Positions 17,549 to 25,880 of a DNA stretch of 64,000 nt are shown one piece after another (position 1 is the first letter of the stretch; each line of letters starts with the position of its first letter). Origin of the DNA: Clavibacter michiganensis subsp. tessellarius (GTDB taxonomy: Bacteria; Actinomycetota; Actinomycetes; Actinomycetales; Microbacteriaceae); assembly GCF_021922985.1 (NCBI RefSeq), contig NZ_CP040788.1, forward strand, positions 2,232,001 through 2,296,000. The letters are read 5' to 3'. The notes under the pieces were generated by a model. It saw nothing but the letters and a program-made list of their open reading frames with translations. It ran no database searches and was not told where the DNA came from. A program made the position numbers and the translations under genes.

Positions 17549-17938
17549 ATGACGCAGATGAGCTTCCGGGTGACCCGCGACCGACCCGGCGTGGCCGAGG
17601 GCCGCTACCCCGCGAACTGCCCGTCGCGCACCCTGCTCGACCACATCACGAGCAAGTGGGGCGTGCTCGTCCTCCTCGCGCTCGGGGAGCGGTCGCGCCG
17701 CTGGGGCGAGCTGCGCCGCGAGGTCGAGGGCATCAGCGAGAAGATGCTGGCCTCCACGCTGCGCACGCTCGCCGACGACGGGCTCGTGATCCGCGAGGCC
17801 CAGCCCACCATCCCGCCGCGCGTCGACTACCGGCTCACGGAGCTCGGCCACGAGGTGAGCGCCCGGCTCGTGCCGCTCATGGACCTGGTGATGGACGTCA
17901 CCGAGGACACGTCGCCGCTGGCGTCCCGCCGACCCTAG
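17549..17938 (+). CDS. HxlR/DUF24 family regulator
   Basis: 129 residues. The N-terminal Cys (YPANCPSRTLLDHI) is the redox/electrophile-sensing cysteine of this family. The helix-turn-helix follows: TSKWGVLVLLALGERSRRW, then EGISEKMLASTLRTLADDGLV and wing REAQPTIPPRVDYRLT. The start at ATG 17549 gives a 7-nt leader. It is divergent from the QOR2-like gene it presumably controls. Confidence 0.9.
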   Translation: MTQMSFRVTRDRPGVAEGRYPANCPSRTLLDHITSKWGVLVLLALGERSRRWGELRREVEGISEKMLASTLRTLADDGLVIREAQPTIPPRVDYRLTELGHEVSARLVPLMDLVMDVTEDTSPLASRRP

Positions 17939-18028
17939 GCTGGATCCGGCAGCCGAGGGATCGGCGCCGACCCGCCCGCGCCACGGTGCCACCGCCGCCC
18001 GCGCCACCCGGCCAGAGAGAGACCGACG

Positions 18029-19333
18029 ATGCCCTCCCCGTCCGCGCCGACGACGTCGCGCACGTCCACCCCGAGCCGCGAGGTCCGCCGCGCGCGCGTC
18101 GCGGTCGCCGTCCTCTTCTTCACCAACGGCGCGATCTTCGCGAACCTGCTGCCCCGCTACCCGTCGATCAAGGCGGAGCTCGGGCTGACCAACGTGGAGT
18201 TCGGCGCCGCGGTCGCCGCGTCCCCGCTCGGCGCGCTCATCGCCGGGCTCGCCGCGGGCGTCCTCATCCGCCGGTACCGGTCGGCGCGGGTCGCGGTCGC
18301 CGCGACCGTGGTGGCCTCGGTCGGGATCCTGCTGGCCGGCCTCGCGCCCGGCTGGCTCGTGCTCGCGATGGCGCTGTTCCTCGCCGGTGCCATGGACGCG
18401 ATCACCGACGTCGCCCAGAACTCGCACGCGCTGCGCGTGCAGCGGCTCTACGGCCGGTCGATCAACAACTCCTTCCACGCCGTCTGGTCCGTCGGCGCGG
18501 TGGCGGGCGGGATCATGGGCGCCGCGGCCGCGCAGGCGGGGCTGCCGCTGATCGTGCACCTCTCGATCTCGGCCGTCGTCTTCAGCGCGCTGGCCGTGCT
18601 GTCCCTCCTGTGGCTGCTGAAGGGACCGGAGCCGGAGCCCGGCGAGGGCGGCGCGGCGCACGCGCACGCGCCCGCCCCCGTCGTGGACGCCGAGGACGGC
18701 GTCGTGCGCGGCGCCTCCCCGCGCGCGCTCGGCCTCGTCGCCCGGTACGGCGTGCTGCTCGCGCTCGTGGTCATCGCGTCCGGCGGCGCCATCGTCGAGG
18801 ACTCCGGCAGCACCTGGTCGGCCATCTACCTCTCCCGCGACCTCGGCGCCTCCGCCTTCGTCGCGGGCCTCGGCTTCATCTCCCTGCAGGGCATGCAGTT
18901 CGTCGGCCGGATGCTCGGCGACCGCATGGTCGACCGCTTCGGCCAGCGCGCCATCGCCCGGCTCGGCGGCGTCCTCGTGCTCGCGGGCATGGGCGGCGCG
19001 CTCGCGTTCCCGGGCGTCGTCGGCACGATCGTCGGCTTCGGCGTGGCCGGCTTCGGCGTCGCGACCCTGATCCCCGCGGCCATGCAGGCCGCCGACGAGC
19101 TGCCCGGCTTCAAGCCCGGCACCGGCCTCACGATCGTCGGCTGGCTCCTGCGCGTCGGCTTCCTCGTGTCGCCGCCCATCGTCGGCGCCATCGCGGACGC
19201 GTCGTCGCTCCGCTTCGGGCTGATCTTCGTGCCGGCGGCCGGGCTCCTCGTGCTCGTCTTCTCCCGCGTGCTCGCGACGCGGCGGCCGCACCCGCCGGCG
19301 CAGGCGGCGCCGGGGGCCGTCGCCTCCTCCTAG
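18029..19333 (+). CDS. MFS transporter
   Basis: 434 residues, 12 transmembrane helices in two bundles of six with a His/Ala-rich central loop (HAHAPAPVVDAEDG, about 210-235). Conserved features include NLLPRYPSIKAELGLTNVEFG after helix 1 and GVLIRRYRSARV between helices 2 and 3. The pattern resembles the fucose permease/YbjJ-like inner-membrane MFS group of unknown cargo. AGAGAGA lies 6-9 nt before the ATG. It is 90 bp downstream of hxlR on the same strand but has its own leader. Confidence 0.87.
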   Translation: MPSPSAPTTSRTSTPSREVRRARVAVAVLFFTNGAIFANLLPRYPSIKAELGLTNVEFGAAVAASPLGALIAGLAAGVLIRRYRSARVAVAATVVASVGILLAGLAPGWLVLAMALFLAGAMDAITDVAQNSHALRVQRLYGRSINNSFHAVWSVGAVAGGIMGAAAAQAGLPLIVHLSISAVVFSALAVLSLLWLLKGPEPEPGEGGAAHAHAPAPVVDAEDGVVRGASPRALGLVARYGVLLALVVIASGGAIVEDSGSTWSAIYLSRDLGASAFVAGLGFISLQGMQFVGRMLGDRMVDRFGQRAIARLGGVLVLAGMGGALAFPGVVGTIVGFGVAGFGVATLIPAAMQAADELPGFKPGTGLTIVGWLLRVGFLVSPPIVGAIADASSLRFGLIFVPAAGLLVLVFSRVLATRRPHPPAQAAPGAVASS

Positions 19334-19435
19334 GGCGCGGGCGGGCGGATCCGCTCACGGGCTCCTGCGAGTGCGGGCGCGCCGCCCGGGCGCCGCGGGA
19401 GAGTGGGCGCACACCCGCCACCCGAGAGGATCGCC

Positions 19436-20302
19436 ATGTCCACCGACCTGCCCGGAGGGCTCTTCCCCCTCGCCCACGACCTCACCGTCACGCGCTTCGG
19501 CTACGGCGCCATGCAGCTCGCAGGGCCGAAGGTGTTCGGCCCGCCCGCGGATCCCGACGCGGCCCGCGCCGTGCTGCGCGAGGCCGTCGCGCTCGGCATC
19601 ACGCACATCGACACGGCCGACTTCTACGGCCCCGGCCACACGAACGCGCTCATCGAGGAGGCGCTGTTCCCGTACCCGGAGCGCCTCCACATCGTCACGA
19701 AGGTCGGATCCCTGCGCGACGAGAAGGGCCGCTGGCCGCAGGCGCTCTCCCCCGCCGAGCTCCGCCAGGCCGTCTACGACAACCTCACGCACCTCACGCT
19801 CGACGTGCTCGACCTCGTGAACCTCCGCGTCGGCGCGTTCGACAGCCCGACCGACGGATCCCTCGAGGAGCCGTTCACGGCGCTGGCCGAGCTGCAGCGG
19901 GAGGGCCTCATCCGGCACCTCGGCGTGAGCAACGTCAGCCCCGCGCAGGTGGCCGAGGCCCGCGGGATCGCGCCGATCGTGAGCGTGCAGAACCACTACA
20001 ACCTCGCGCGCCGCGACGACGACGCGCTCATCGACGAGCTGGCCGCCGACGGCATCGCCTACGTGCCGTACTTCACGCTCGGCGGGTTCTCGCCGCTGCA
20101 GTCGGAGACGCTGTCGCGCGTCGCCGCCTCGCTCGGATCCGCGCCGCTGCCCGTCGCGCTCGCCTGGCTCCTGCAGCGGTCGCCGAACGTGCTCGTCATC
20201 GCGGGCACGTCGTCGGTGGCGCACCTGCGCGAGAACGTGGCGGGCGCCCGGATCCGTCTGCCGGAGGAGGCGCTCGCGGAGCTGGAGGGGATCGGCGGCT
20301 GA
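19436..20302 (+). CDS. Aldo/keto reductase, PdxI/YdbC-like
   Basis: 288-residue (beta/alpha)8 NADPH-dependent reductase. Catalytic Asp and Tyr are in HIDTADFYGPG and Lys is in HIVTKVG. At the usual His position the protein reads LDLVNLRVG, so Arg replaces His, as in YdbC-type pyridoxal reductases. NYN-type SVQNHYNLARR and the cofactor motif VIAGTSSVAHLRENV are present. Start ATG 19436 has GAGAGGA 6 nt upstream. A role in vitamin B6 salvage is possible but not shown. Confidence 0.85.
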   Translation: MSTDLPGGLFPLAHDLTVTRFGYGAMQLAGPKVFGPPADPDAARAVLREAVALGITHIDTADFYGPGHTNALIEEALFPYPERLHIVTKVGSLRDEKGRWPQALSPAELRQAVYDNLTHLTLDVLDLVNLRVGAFDSPTDGSLEEPFTALAELQREGLIRHLGVSNVSPAQVAEARGIAPIVSVQNHYNLARRDDDALIDELAADGIAYVPYFTLGGFSPLQSETLSRVAASLGSAPLPVALAWLLQRSPNVLVIAGTSSVAHLRENVAGARIRLPEEALAELEGIGG

Positions 20303-20392
20303 CGGGCGGCGGTTGCCCGGCGGGACGCAGCGCTCGGCCGGCGGTCGTCGACCGAGGGCGGTCGGCCGGCGGTGGTCGGCGAGGCCGCCGCG

Positions 20393-21328
20393 TCAGCTCG
20401 CGGCGGCCCGCTCCGCCGCCTCGGCCGCGGCGTCCGCCACCCGCCGCAGCACCGCCAGCACCACGCGGACCGGCGCCTGCGCGAGCGCGTCCGGCCGGGC
20501 GAGCACGTCGACGTGGCGCACGAGGGTGGCGCCGACGACCGGCCGCAGCACCATCCCGTCGACCGCGAGCGGGGCCGCGGTCGTGCGCGGCATCACGGCG
20601 ATGGCGTCGCCCGTCCGCACGATCTGCGCCGCCACCGAGAACTCGTTGACGCGGTGGACGATGCGCGGCGCCTGCCCGATCAGCGCGCCGAGGTGGTCGA
20701 GCACGCCCGCGAGCGGGAACCCGGCGTGGGTGGAGATCCACCGCTCGTCGCGCAGCATCTCCGGCGTGATGCCCGCGGACGACGCGAGCGGATGCCCGGC
20801 GTGCAGCGCGACGTCGAGCGGCTCCACGAGGAGCGGCACGACCACGAGCCGGGCGGTCGGCCACGGCGGATCGTGCGGGAGGCGGTGCGCGACGACGAGG
20901 TCGTGATCCGCGGTGAGGCCCGCGAAGTCCCCCTGCGCCACGTCGGCGTCCGCGAGCGCGACGCGCGTGCCCGATCCCCCGGCACCGGCCAGCTCGGCGA
21001 GCAGCGGCCCGAAGAGCGCGAGGCCGGCGCTGTGGAACGCGGACACGCGGACGGCCCGGTCGTCCTGCGCGAGGAAGGACCCGACGGCGTCGCGGGCGGC
21101 GGCGAGCGCCTCGTCCACGCGCGTCGACGCCGCGGCGAGCGCCTCCCCCGCTTCCGTGAGCACCAGGCGCCGTCCGCGCTTGACGGTCAGCGGCACGGGC
21201 ACGCCGGCCTGCAGCGCGGCGAGCTGCTGCGAGACGGCGGATGCGCTCACGTGCATCGCGACCGCCACGGCCGCGACGCTGCCCCGGTCGCCGAGCTCGC
21301 GGAGGAGGCGGAGGCGAGCGGGATCCAT
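20393..21328 (-). CDS. LysR family regulator
   Basis: 311 residues. The N-terminal winged helix reads RLRLLRELGDRGSVAAVAVAM followed by HVSASAVSQQLAALQ, then the standard wing and linker. The remaining 220 residues form the periplasmic-binding-like effector domain, with the LVVVPLLVEPLDVALHAGHP segment. It is divergent from an EamA exporter 90 bp away, the classical LysR arrangement, so it probably regulates that exporter and itself. The effector is unknown. Confidence 0.88.
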   Translation of the reverse strand: MDPARLRLLRELGDRGSVAAVAVAMHVSASAVSQQLAALQAGVPVPLTVKRGRRLVLTEAGEALAAASTRVDEALAAARDAVGSFLAQDDRAVRVSAFHSAGLALFGPLLAELAGAGGSGTRVALADADVAQGDFAGLTADHDLVVAHRLPHDPPWPTARLVVVPLLVEPLDVALHAGHPLASSAGITPEMLRDERWISTHAGFPLAGVLDHLGALIGQAPRIVHRVNEFSVAAQIVRTGDAIAVMPRTTAAPLAVDGMVLRPVVGATLVRHVDVLARPDALAQAPVRVVLAVLRRVADAAAEAAERAAAS

Positions 21329-21418
21329 GCTGCACTGTCTCACGCATGAGCCGCGGCTAACGCATCGATGAAGACGATGCCCGTCGATCTTCCGGGTCGC
21401 CTGCCGGACAGTGAGGGC

Positions 21419-22396
21419 ATGCCCTCCCCCACCCGCTCGGCGCCCGTCGTCGACCTGCTGCTCCTGGCCGTCGCGGCCGTGTGGGGCGCGAGCTTCCTCG
21501 CGGCCAAGGACCTCGCGGCGGAGACGGGCGTGCCGGCGGCGGTCGCGCTGCGCTTCCTCGTCGCCGCGGTCGCGACCGGGATCGTCTGCCTGGCCCGGCG
21601 CGAACGGCTGCCCCGCGGGCGCGGCCTCCTGATCGCGGCGGCGCTCGGCTGCTCGCAGGCGGCGGTCATCGGGCTGGAGACGTGGGGCGTGCACCTGACG
21701 AGCGCGACCAACGCGGGCCTCCTCATCAGCCTGGCGCTGGTGATGACGCCCGTGCTCGAGGGCGCCACGTCGCGCGCGTGGCTGCCGCGGTCGTACTTCG
21801 TCGCGGCGGTCGCGGCCGTGGTGGGGGTCGCGCTGCTCGTCTCCGAGGGCGGCCTGCGCGCGCCCACGCTGGGCGACGGGCTGGTGATCGCGGCGGCCGT
21901 CGTGCGGGCCGTGCACGTCACCGCGAGCGGGCACCTCACGCGGGGGCGGAGCGAGGGATCGCTCGGCGTGGTCCTCGTGCAGATGGCCGTGTGCGCGGCC
22001 CTCTTCTCCGCGCTGGCGGGGCGCGACCTGCCCGCGGCGGCCGCGGCGCTCGACGCCGGGGGCTGGGCGGGCGTCCTCTTCCTCGGCGTGCTGTGCTCGC
22101 TGTTCGCGTTCGTCGTGCAGCTCTGGGCGGTGCGGCGCACGTCGGCGTCGCGGGCGAGCATCCTCATGGGCACCGAGCCGGTGTGGGCGCTGCTCGTCGG
22201 CGTGGTCGTGGCGGGCGAGGCCATCGGGCCGGTCGGCGCGGGCGGCGCGGCGCTCATCGTCGCGGCATCGTACGCGGGCCAGGCGATCGAGCGGCGGCAC
22301 CGTGCGTCCGTCCACGCCGCCCGCGCCGGAACCCGCGAGGATGGGCCCATGCCCCCGACCGACGCGGTGCCGCGCCTGCCCCACCCCGCCGCATGA
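21419..22396 (+). CDS. EamA/DMT family transporter
   Basis: 325 residues with ten helices in two EamA repeats: AAVWGASFLAAKDLA at the start of repeat 1, and RRTSASRASILMGTEPVWALLVG in repeat 2. The tail of about 45 residues is hydrophilic. I prefer ATG 21419 to the in-frame ATG 21368, as the extra 17 residues precede helix 1 and are unlike the family. The stop overlaps the next ATG (ATGA). It probably exports a metabolite under control of the divergent LysR protein. Confidence 0.87.
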   Translation: MPSPTRSAPVVDLLLLAVAAVWGASFLAAKDLAAETGVPAAVALRFLVAAVATGIVCLARRERLPRGRGLLIAAALGCSQAAVIGLETWGVHLTSATNAGLLISLALVMTPVLEGATSRAWLPRSYFVAAVAAVVGVALLVSEGGLRAPTLGDGLVIAAAVVRAVHVTASGHLTRGRSEGSLGVVLVQMAVCAALFSALAGRDLPAAAAALDAGGWAGVLFLGVLCSLFAFVVQLWAVRRTSASRASILMGTEPVWALLVGVVVAGEAIGPVGAGGAALIVAASYAGQAIERRHRASVHAARAGTREDGPMPPTDAVPRLPHPAA

Positions 22397-22761
22397 CCGC
22401 CCCCGACCGCCGCTTCCCGCGCAGCGTCTACCGCGAGGGCGCCGAGCCCGACGTGCGGTTCAGCCTCGCCAACGAGCGCACGTTCCTCGCCTGGATCCGC
22501 ACCTCGCTCGCCCTCCTCGCGGGCGGCGTCGCGCTCGAGGCGCTCGCGCTCGGGCTGCAGCCGGGGTTCCGGCTCGCGGCCTCGCTCGTGCTGATCGTCG
22601 CCGGGATCGCGGCGCCCGCGCAGGCGTGGATCGGCTGGATGCGCACCGAGCGCGCCCTCCGCCGCGACCGGCCGCTGCCGTCGGCCGCGCTGTCGCTGCC
22701 CCTCGGGATCGCGGTCGTCGCCGCGGGCGCGCTCGTGCTGCTCGGCGTGCTGACCGCGTGA
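22393..22761 (+). CDS. DUF202 membrane protein (YidH type)
   Basis: 122 residues with three transmembrane helices. The family hallmark is FSLANERTFLAWIRTSLALLAGG at residues about 23-45. Function is unknown; YidH-type proteins occur in pairs, as here. It overlaps the EamA stop by 4 bp and the next DUF202 gene by 4 bp, so the three are translationally coupled. Confidence 0.9.
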   Translation: MTAPDRRFPRSVYREGAEPDVRFSLANERTFLAWIRTSLALLAGGVALEALALGLQPGFRLAASLVLIVAGIAAPAQAWIGWMRTERALRRDRPLPSAALSLPLGIAVVAAGALVLLGVLTA

Positions 22762-23126
22762 GCGCGGACGCCCCCGCCGCCGATCCCGGCGCGCATCCGT
22801 CCGACCCCGGCCTCCAGCCCGAGCGGACCGCGCTCGCCTGGCGCCGCACGGCCCTCGCGCTCGTCGTCGGATCCCTGTTCGACCTCCGCGCGCTCCCGCA
22901 GCTCCTCGGCGCGGCCGGCCTCGCGGTCGCCGCGGCGGGCGTTGCCGTCGCGCTCGGCGTGCTCGCGGCCGCGCACCTGCGCTACCGGCGGGTGCATCGG
23001 ATCCTCACCGCGGGATCCGCCGGCCCCGGCACCACCGCGCTCCCCGGCGGCGCCCTCCCGGCGCTGGTCGCGGGGCTCACGGCGTGCGCGGGCCTCGCCG
23101 CGCTCGCCCTGGCGCTCGCCCGCTGA
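22758..23126 (+). CDS. Second DUF202 membrane protein
   Basis: 122 residues, GTG start overlapping the previous stop (GTGA). The signature is shortened to LQPERTALAWRRTALALVVGS, which matches the second member of YidH/YidG-like pairs. Three helices are present. The tandem is likely a heteromer. Confidence 0.85.
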   Translation: MSADAPAADPGAHPSDPGLQPERTALAWRRTALALVVGSLFDLRALPQLLGAAGLAVAAAGVAVALGVLAAAHLRYRRVHRILTAGSAGPGTTALPGGALPALVAGLTACAGLAALALALAR

Positions 23127-23155
23127 GCCGGCGGCAGATCCGGACGCGCCTCGCC

Positions 23156-24025
23156 CTACAGGGCGGGCACCAGCACCTCGCGCACGAAGTCCTCGTAGGA
23201 GCGGGGCGCGTGCCCGAGGAGGGCGGTGAGACGGGCGAGGGCCTCCGGGCTCGCGACGAGCCCGTCCCGCTGGAAGCCGGAGTACATGCGCTCGTAGTCG
23301 AACACGAGCCACGAGGGCATGGAGGCCAGGGACGCCTCGCGCCAGGCCGCCAGGTCGTCGCCCGCGTACGTCACCGTCTTCTCGAGGGCCTCGGACAGGA
23401 CCGCGGCCGTCGCCTCGCCGGTCCACGGGGTCGGGCCGGCCACGTCGATCGGGCCGGCGACACCCGACCCGGGGGTCAGGGCGGTCACGGCGACGTCGGC
23501 GATGTCGCGCACGTCGACCCGGGAGACGCCCGACCCGCCGAGGGGCTGCGGGTACACGCCGTCGCGGATCGCGTCGAGGTACCAGACGTCGTTCTGGAAG
23601 AAGTTGTTGACCCGGAGGAAGCAGGCCTCGACGCCGCTGCGCTCGACGAGGGACTCCACCGCGAGCTTCGCGGAGTTGTGCGGCACCTGCGGCGCCCGGT
23701 CGAGGTCCTGCACGGACAGGTAGACGATCCGCCGGACCCCGGCCGCCACGGCGTGGTCCACCGCGACGGTCGTCTCGTACAGCTCGGTGGGCGTCCCCGT
23801 CAGGGAGAGGAACACCTGCTCGACGCCGTCGAAGGCCGGCCTCGCGGCGAAGGGATCGCCGAGGTCGCCGACCACGCCCTCGACGCCGTCGGGGAGATCC
23901 GTCAGCCGGCGCGCGTCGCGGCTCATGACCCTCAGCCCGGTCATGCCGCGACGGAGGGCCTCGGCGATGACGGCCGAGCCGACCGTGCCGGTGCCGCCGA
24001 TGATCAGGGTGCGTGGATCGCCCAT
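23156..24025 (-). CDS. NmrA-like NAD(P)-binding protein
   Basis: 289 residues. The Rossmann motif is LIIGGTGTVGSAVIAEALRRG, followed by VMSRDARRLTDLPDGVEGVVGDLGDP. It resembles bacterial NmrA/triphenylmethane-reductase-like proteins: the region FLRVNNFFQNDVWYLDAIRDG is a conserved substrate-side loop. GAGGAG lies 7 nt before ATG 24025. It is not closely similar to the other NmrA protein at 16580. The substrate is unknown. Confidence 0.85.
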   Translation of the reverse strand: MGDPRTLIIGGTGTVGSAVIAEALRRGMTGLRVMSRDARRLTDLPDGVEGVVGDLGDPFAARPAFDGVEQVFLSLTGTPTELYETTVAVDHAVAAGVRRIVYLSVQDLDRAPQVPHNSAKLAVESLVERSGVEACFLRVNNFFQNDVWYLDAIRDGVYPQPLGGSGVSRVDVRDIADVAVTALTPGSGVAGPIDVAGPTPWTGEATAAVLSEALEKTVTYAGDDLAAWREASLASMPSWLVFDYERMYSGFQRDGLVASPEALARLTALLGHAPRSYEDFVREVLVPAL

Positions 24026-24211
24026 GGTGATTCTCCTCGTCTGCTCCATCGGTGCGCGGCGCAGGGCCCGCGGTCGTCCGGCGTCCGCCGAGGGACGGTG
24101 TGGCCGGCAGACGCATCACGGGAGGACCGCGCCGACCTGCTCGAGCACCGCCGCCGAGGGACTGTCCGCCCGGCGGTTCCATCGATTCGTCCGCGTCGAC
24201 GCTACGCCGCA

Positions 24212-24239
24212 CGCGGGGCCCGGATCGCACGGCCCCGCG
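24212..24239 (-). terminator. Hairpin downstream of the displaced kinase 3' end
   Basis: CGCGGGGCC at 24212-24220 pairs perfectly with GGCCCCGCG at 24231-24239. It lies about 30 bp past the stop codon of the kinase-end remnant at 24267, where a terminator for the kinase gene would be expected before the insertion. Confidence 0.55.
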
Positions 24240-24266
24240 CAGCGGTACCCTGCGCCCTGCCCCGCG

Positions 24267-24308
24267 TCAGGCCATCGGCATCCGCAGCAGCGCGCCGTGC
24301 TCGCGGCA
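24267..24308 (-). pseudogene. Displaced 3'-end remnant of a pfkB-type kinase gene (left island boundary)
   Basis: On the minus strand this reads CREHGALLRMPMA followed by a stop, against CRQPGALLRMPTA and stop at the end of the intact kinase gene 1.9 kb away. Over 42 nt only 4 bases differ, with 22 identical in a row (24275-24296 against 26177-26198). It has no upstream coding part, so it is a truncated copy. I read it as the far-side copy of a target-site duplication or exchange at the kinase gene end. Confidence 0.65.
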
Positions 24309-24349
24309 CGCTGAGCCAGCGTCTCAGTTAGCTAGGAAGTACCGCTTGC

Positions 24350-24856
24350 TTACGCATCCGGAGCGTTGTCGTGAAACTCTAAGCGCGTTTGATCATCGGA
24401 CATCTGTTCACCCAGTTCGAATTCCCCACGCCGCACTATGGCTAACACTGGAGCCGGTACACCCATTCTTGAAGCCGTCATCTGGAGAGATGCCCGCAGA
24501 TAGGGATACACAGCGTAAAACGCAACCTCCTGCGCGAATTCCGATTTAATGTCATCGCTGATTTGACAATTGTGAGGCAATCCGTAGCGAGCTTGCACGT
24601 CCGCTATAAATTCGTTCCCCGCGCGGTCGTCGAACACGATTCGAAATCGAAAGGCAATCCCGTAGTGATCAGGACCTGAAAGCTCCGTGACGCCCATAAG
24701 ATTGCGAATTCTCGGCTTTGACTCCCCCGACGGCGCAGCCTCACTGTCAGTGTCGTCAAACTCATTCGAATCTCGCGCAATGCGACGGCCTCGCTCCTCG
24801 TAGACATACATATCGTCGAGCTCGACAAGGTTGACTAGTTCAACGACATCACTCAC
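24350..24856 (-). CDS. SecB-like chaperone (TAC-type)
   Basis: About 168 residues from GTG 24856. The start VSDVVELVNLVELDDMY fits the first SecB strand. A central FRFRIVFDDRAGNEFIADV strand pair follows, then EVAFYAVYPYLRASLQMTAS and RMGVPAPVLAIVRRG, which match the SecB ending (lfPYlRe..q....rmg.p...l). This is closest to solitary SecB proteins that serve toxin-antitoxin systems. The frame is open upstream to 25009, but that part shadows the antitoxin gene. The start is uncertain; it lies 19 bp after the antitoxin stop. Known TAC chaperones protect the antitoxin from proteolysis. Confidence 0.65.
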   Translation of the reverse strand: MSDVVELVNLVELDDMYVYEERGRRIARDSNEFDDTDSEAAPSGESKPRIRNLMGVTELSGPDHYGIAFRFRIVFDDRAGNEFIADVQARYGLPHNCQISDDIKSEFAQEVAFYAVYPYLRASLQMTASRMGVPAPVLAIVRRGEFELGEQMSDDQTRLEFHDNAPDA

Positions 24857-24875
24857 TACGTGAGGCGTGGGGTCA

Positions 24876-25325
24876 CTATCCGGCAAGAGCAAAATCCGAC
24901 TTCTTGCTGTTTGCCGCGGAGTAAGTGCCCACTCGGTTACTCGTAGAACGAGGATTGGTAATAAAACCGGACACTGTAGTCCACGTAAACAAAGAAGACA
25001 GAGAGGCATCTAGCGGTCGCACGGAATGCTCGACTATGACATTAAGGGCGTGAGCGTACCGCCTAATGGTGGCAAGCTTCGGCTCAGACGCCCCGCTCTC
25101 AAAACTCGACACAGTGGCTTGGCTGACGCCCATAAGTGCCCCTAGCTGCTCCTGGCTCAAGGACCGGTGCTCACGTACACGACGGAGAGTGTCGATCAGA
25201 TCGATGTCCGCCTCGGCGAGTAGGCGCGCAAGACGCTCAGAGTCGGTCTCGGTACCAGTGTCGAACTCGTCAGTCGGCGAGTCGCGAGTAGTTTCGGGCT
25301 CGAAGTCATGGTATGCCGGGGACAT
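24876..25325 (-). CDS. XRE-family antitoxin (HigA-like) with extended C-terminus
   Basis: 149 residues. Residues about 1-40 are acidic and low in order. The Xre helix-turn-helix spans about 43-98: LIDTLRRVREHRSLSQEQLG, then GVSQATVSSFESGASEPKLAT and IRRYAHALNVIVEHSV. After it comes a 45-residue tail (SSLFTWTTVSG, FITNPRSTSN), the place where TAC antitoxins carry a chaperone-addiction segment. ATG 25325 is chosen as it follows TAGAGT by 7 nt; an in-frame GTG at 25334 is the alternative. It is 24 bp downstream of the toxin gene. Confidence 0.75.
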   Translation of the reverse strand: MSPAYHDFEPETTRDSPTDEFDTGTETDSERLARLLAEADIDLIDTLRRVREHRSLSQEQLGALMGVSQATVSSFESGASEPKLATIRRYAHALNVIVEHSVRPLDASLSSLFTWTTVSGFITNPRSTSNRVGTYSAANSKKSDFALAG

Positions 25326-25332
25326 AGACTGC

Positions 25333-25363
25333 ACTCTATACCGAGTTGGTCAATGGTTGACAA
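25333..25363 (-). promoter_or_regulatory. Internal promoter for antitoxin and chaperone
   Basis: On the minus strand TTGTCA (25358-25363) is followed by TATAGA (25335-25340) with a 17-nt spacer; the overlapping TAGAGT (25333-25338) is 7 nt before the antitoxin ATG. The -35 lies within the last codons of the toxin gene. This would let antitoxin and chaperone be made in excess of toxin. Confidence 0.55.
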
Positions 25364-25868
25364 GACTCGCGCCACCCCAGGAGCCGGTCCGGCCGGAATG
25401 ATACCTTGATCGGGCAATTTGTAGCTCCAAGTCCTGACGTACTCGGACTGTCGCGGGATCGGAGAGGTCCTTCAGGTGAACATGCAGACCAACGACCGTC
25501 GTACCCCCTGGTTGCCGCAGGCGCACGGGTTCGACGTGGTAGACCCGTACGTGCGCTTCGAGATCCTCGCCGTACTCCACCATGGCCCGAAGCTCGAAGA
25601 CATCCAGGTCAGTGACGGACTGCATCGGACCCTTGACATGGCGTACAGGAACAAGTCGACCTTGCACCAGCGCGCGACCACGGGCGCGAAATTCACCCAC
25701 TAATCGGTCAATATCGCCGGACGGAAGCCCTTCCGCGGCTGCAAGCTCTCGAATTTCGGTCACGAGGTTCCGGCCCTCGCGAAGCGGATACCAATGGTAG
25801 TGGATCGGCGCGAGGGCAGGATTAGTGCAAGCAGACGAAGATCCGTCGTTGGTCGAAGTCTGGGGCAC
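25350..25868 (-). CDS. HigB/Gp49-like toxin candidate
   Basis: 172 residues from GTG 25868. After a divergent N-terminus of about 20 residues, helices LVTEIRELAAAEGLPSGDID and RLVGEFRARGRALVQG precede strands PVRHVKGP, DLDVFELRAMVEYGEDL, AHVRVYHVEPVRL and TTVVGLHVHLKDLSD, then a final helix RQDLELQIARSRY. This alternation (basic loop, xELR, RVxY, xxHxxxK) is that of RelE-superfamily HigB/Gp49 mRNA interferases. The match is by pattern only. The context (antitoxin and SecB-like gene directly after) strengthens it. Confidence 0.55.
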   Translation of the reverse strand: MPQTSTNDGSSSACTNPALAPIHYHWYPLREGRNLVTEIRELAAAEGLPSGDIDRLVGEFRARGRALVQGRLVPVRHVKGPMQSVTDLDVFELRAMVEYGEDLEAHVRVYHVEPVRLRQPGGTTVVGLHVHLKDLSDPATVRVRQDLELQIARSRYHSGRTGSWGGASLVNH

Positions 25869-25874
25869 AGATGT

Positions 25875-25880
25875 ACCCTA
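25875..25880 (-). promoter_or_regulatory. -10 box of the toxin gene
   Basis: TAGGGT on the minus strand lies exactly 6 nt before GTG 25868, the spacing of near-leaderless genes elsewhere in this window. It supports the GTG as the toxin start. Confidence 0.5.

Noticed and set aside
20303..20392. Repeat CGGCCGGCGGT between AKR and LysR genes
   Set aside because: Two short copies in a GC-rich spacer; no inverted structure or extended match, so likely chance at this composition.
16580..24025. The two NmrA-like genes as a recent duplication
   Set aside because: They share only the Rossmann motif and general order. Substrate-side motifs (GWYTENYAG versus FLRVNNFFQNDVW) differ, so they belong to different subfamilies.
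24350..25009. Longer form of the SecB-like protein starting at 25009
   Set aside because: The extra 51 residues overlap the antitoxin gene in another frame, have a Cys/Leu-rich composition unlike SecB, and the SecB-like sequence begins only at about 24856.
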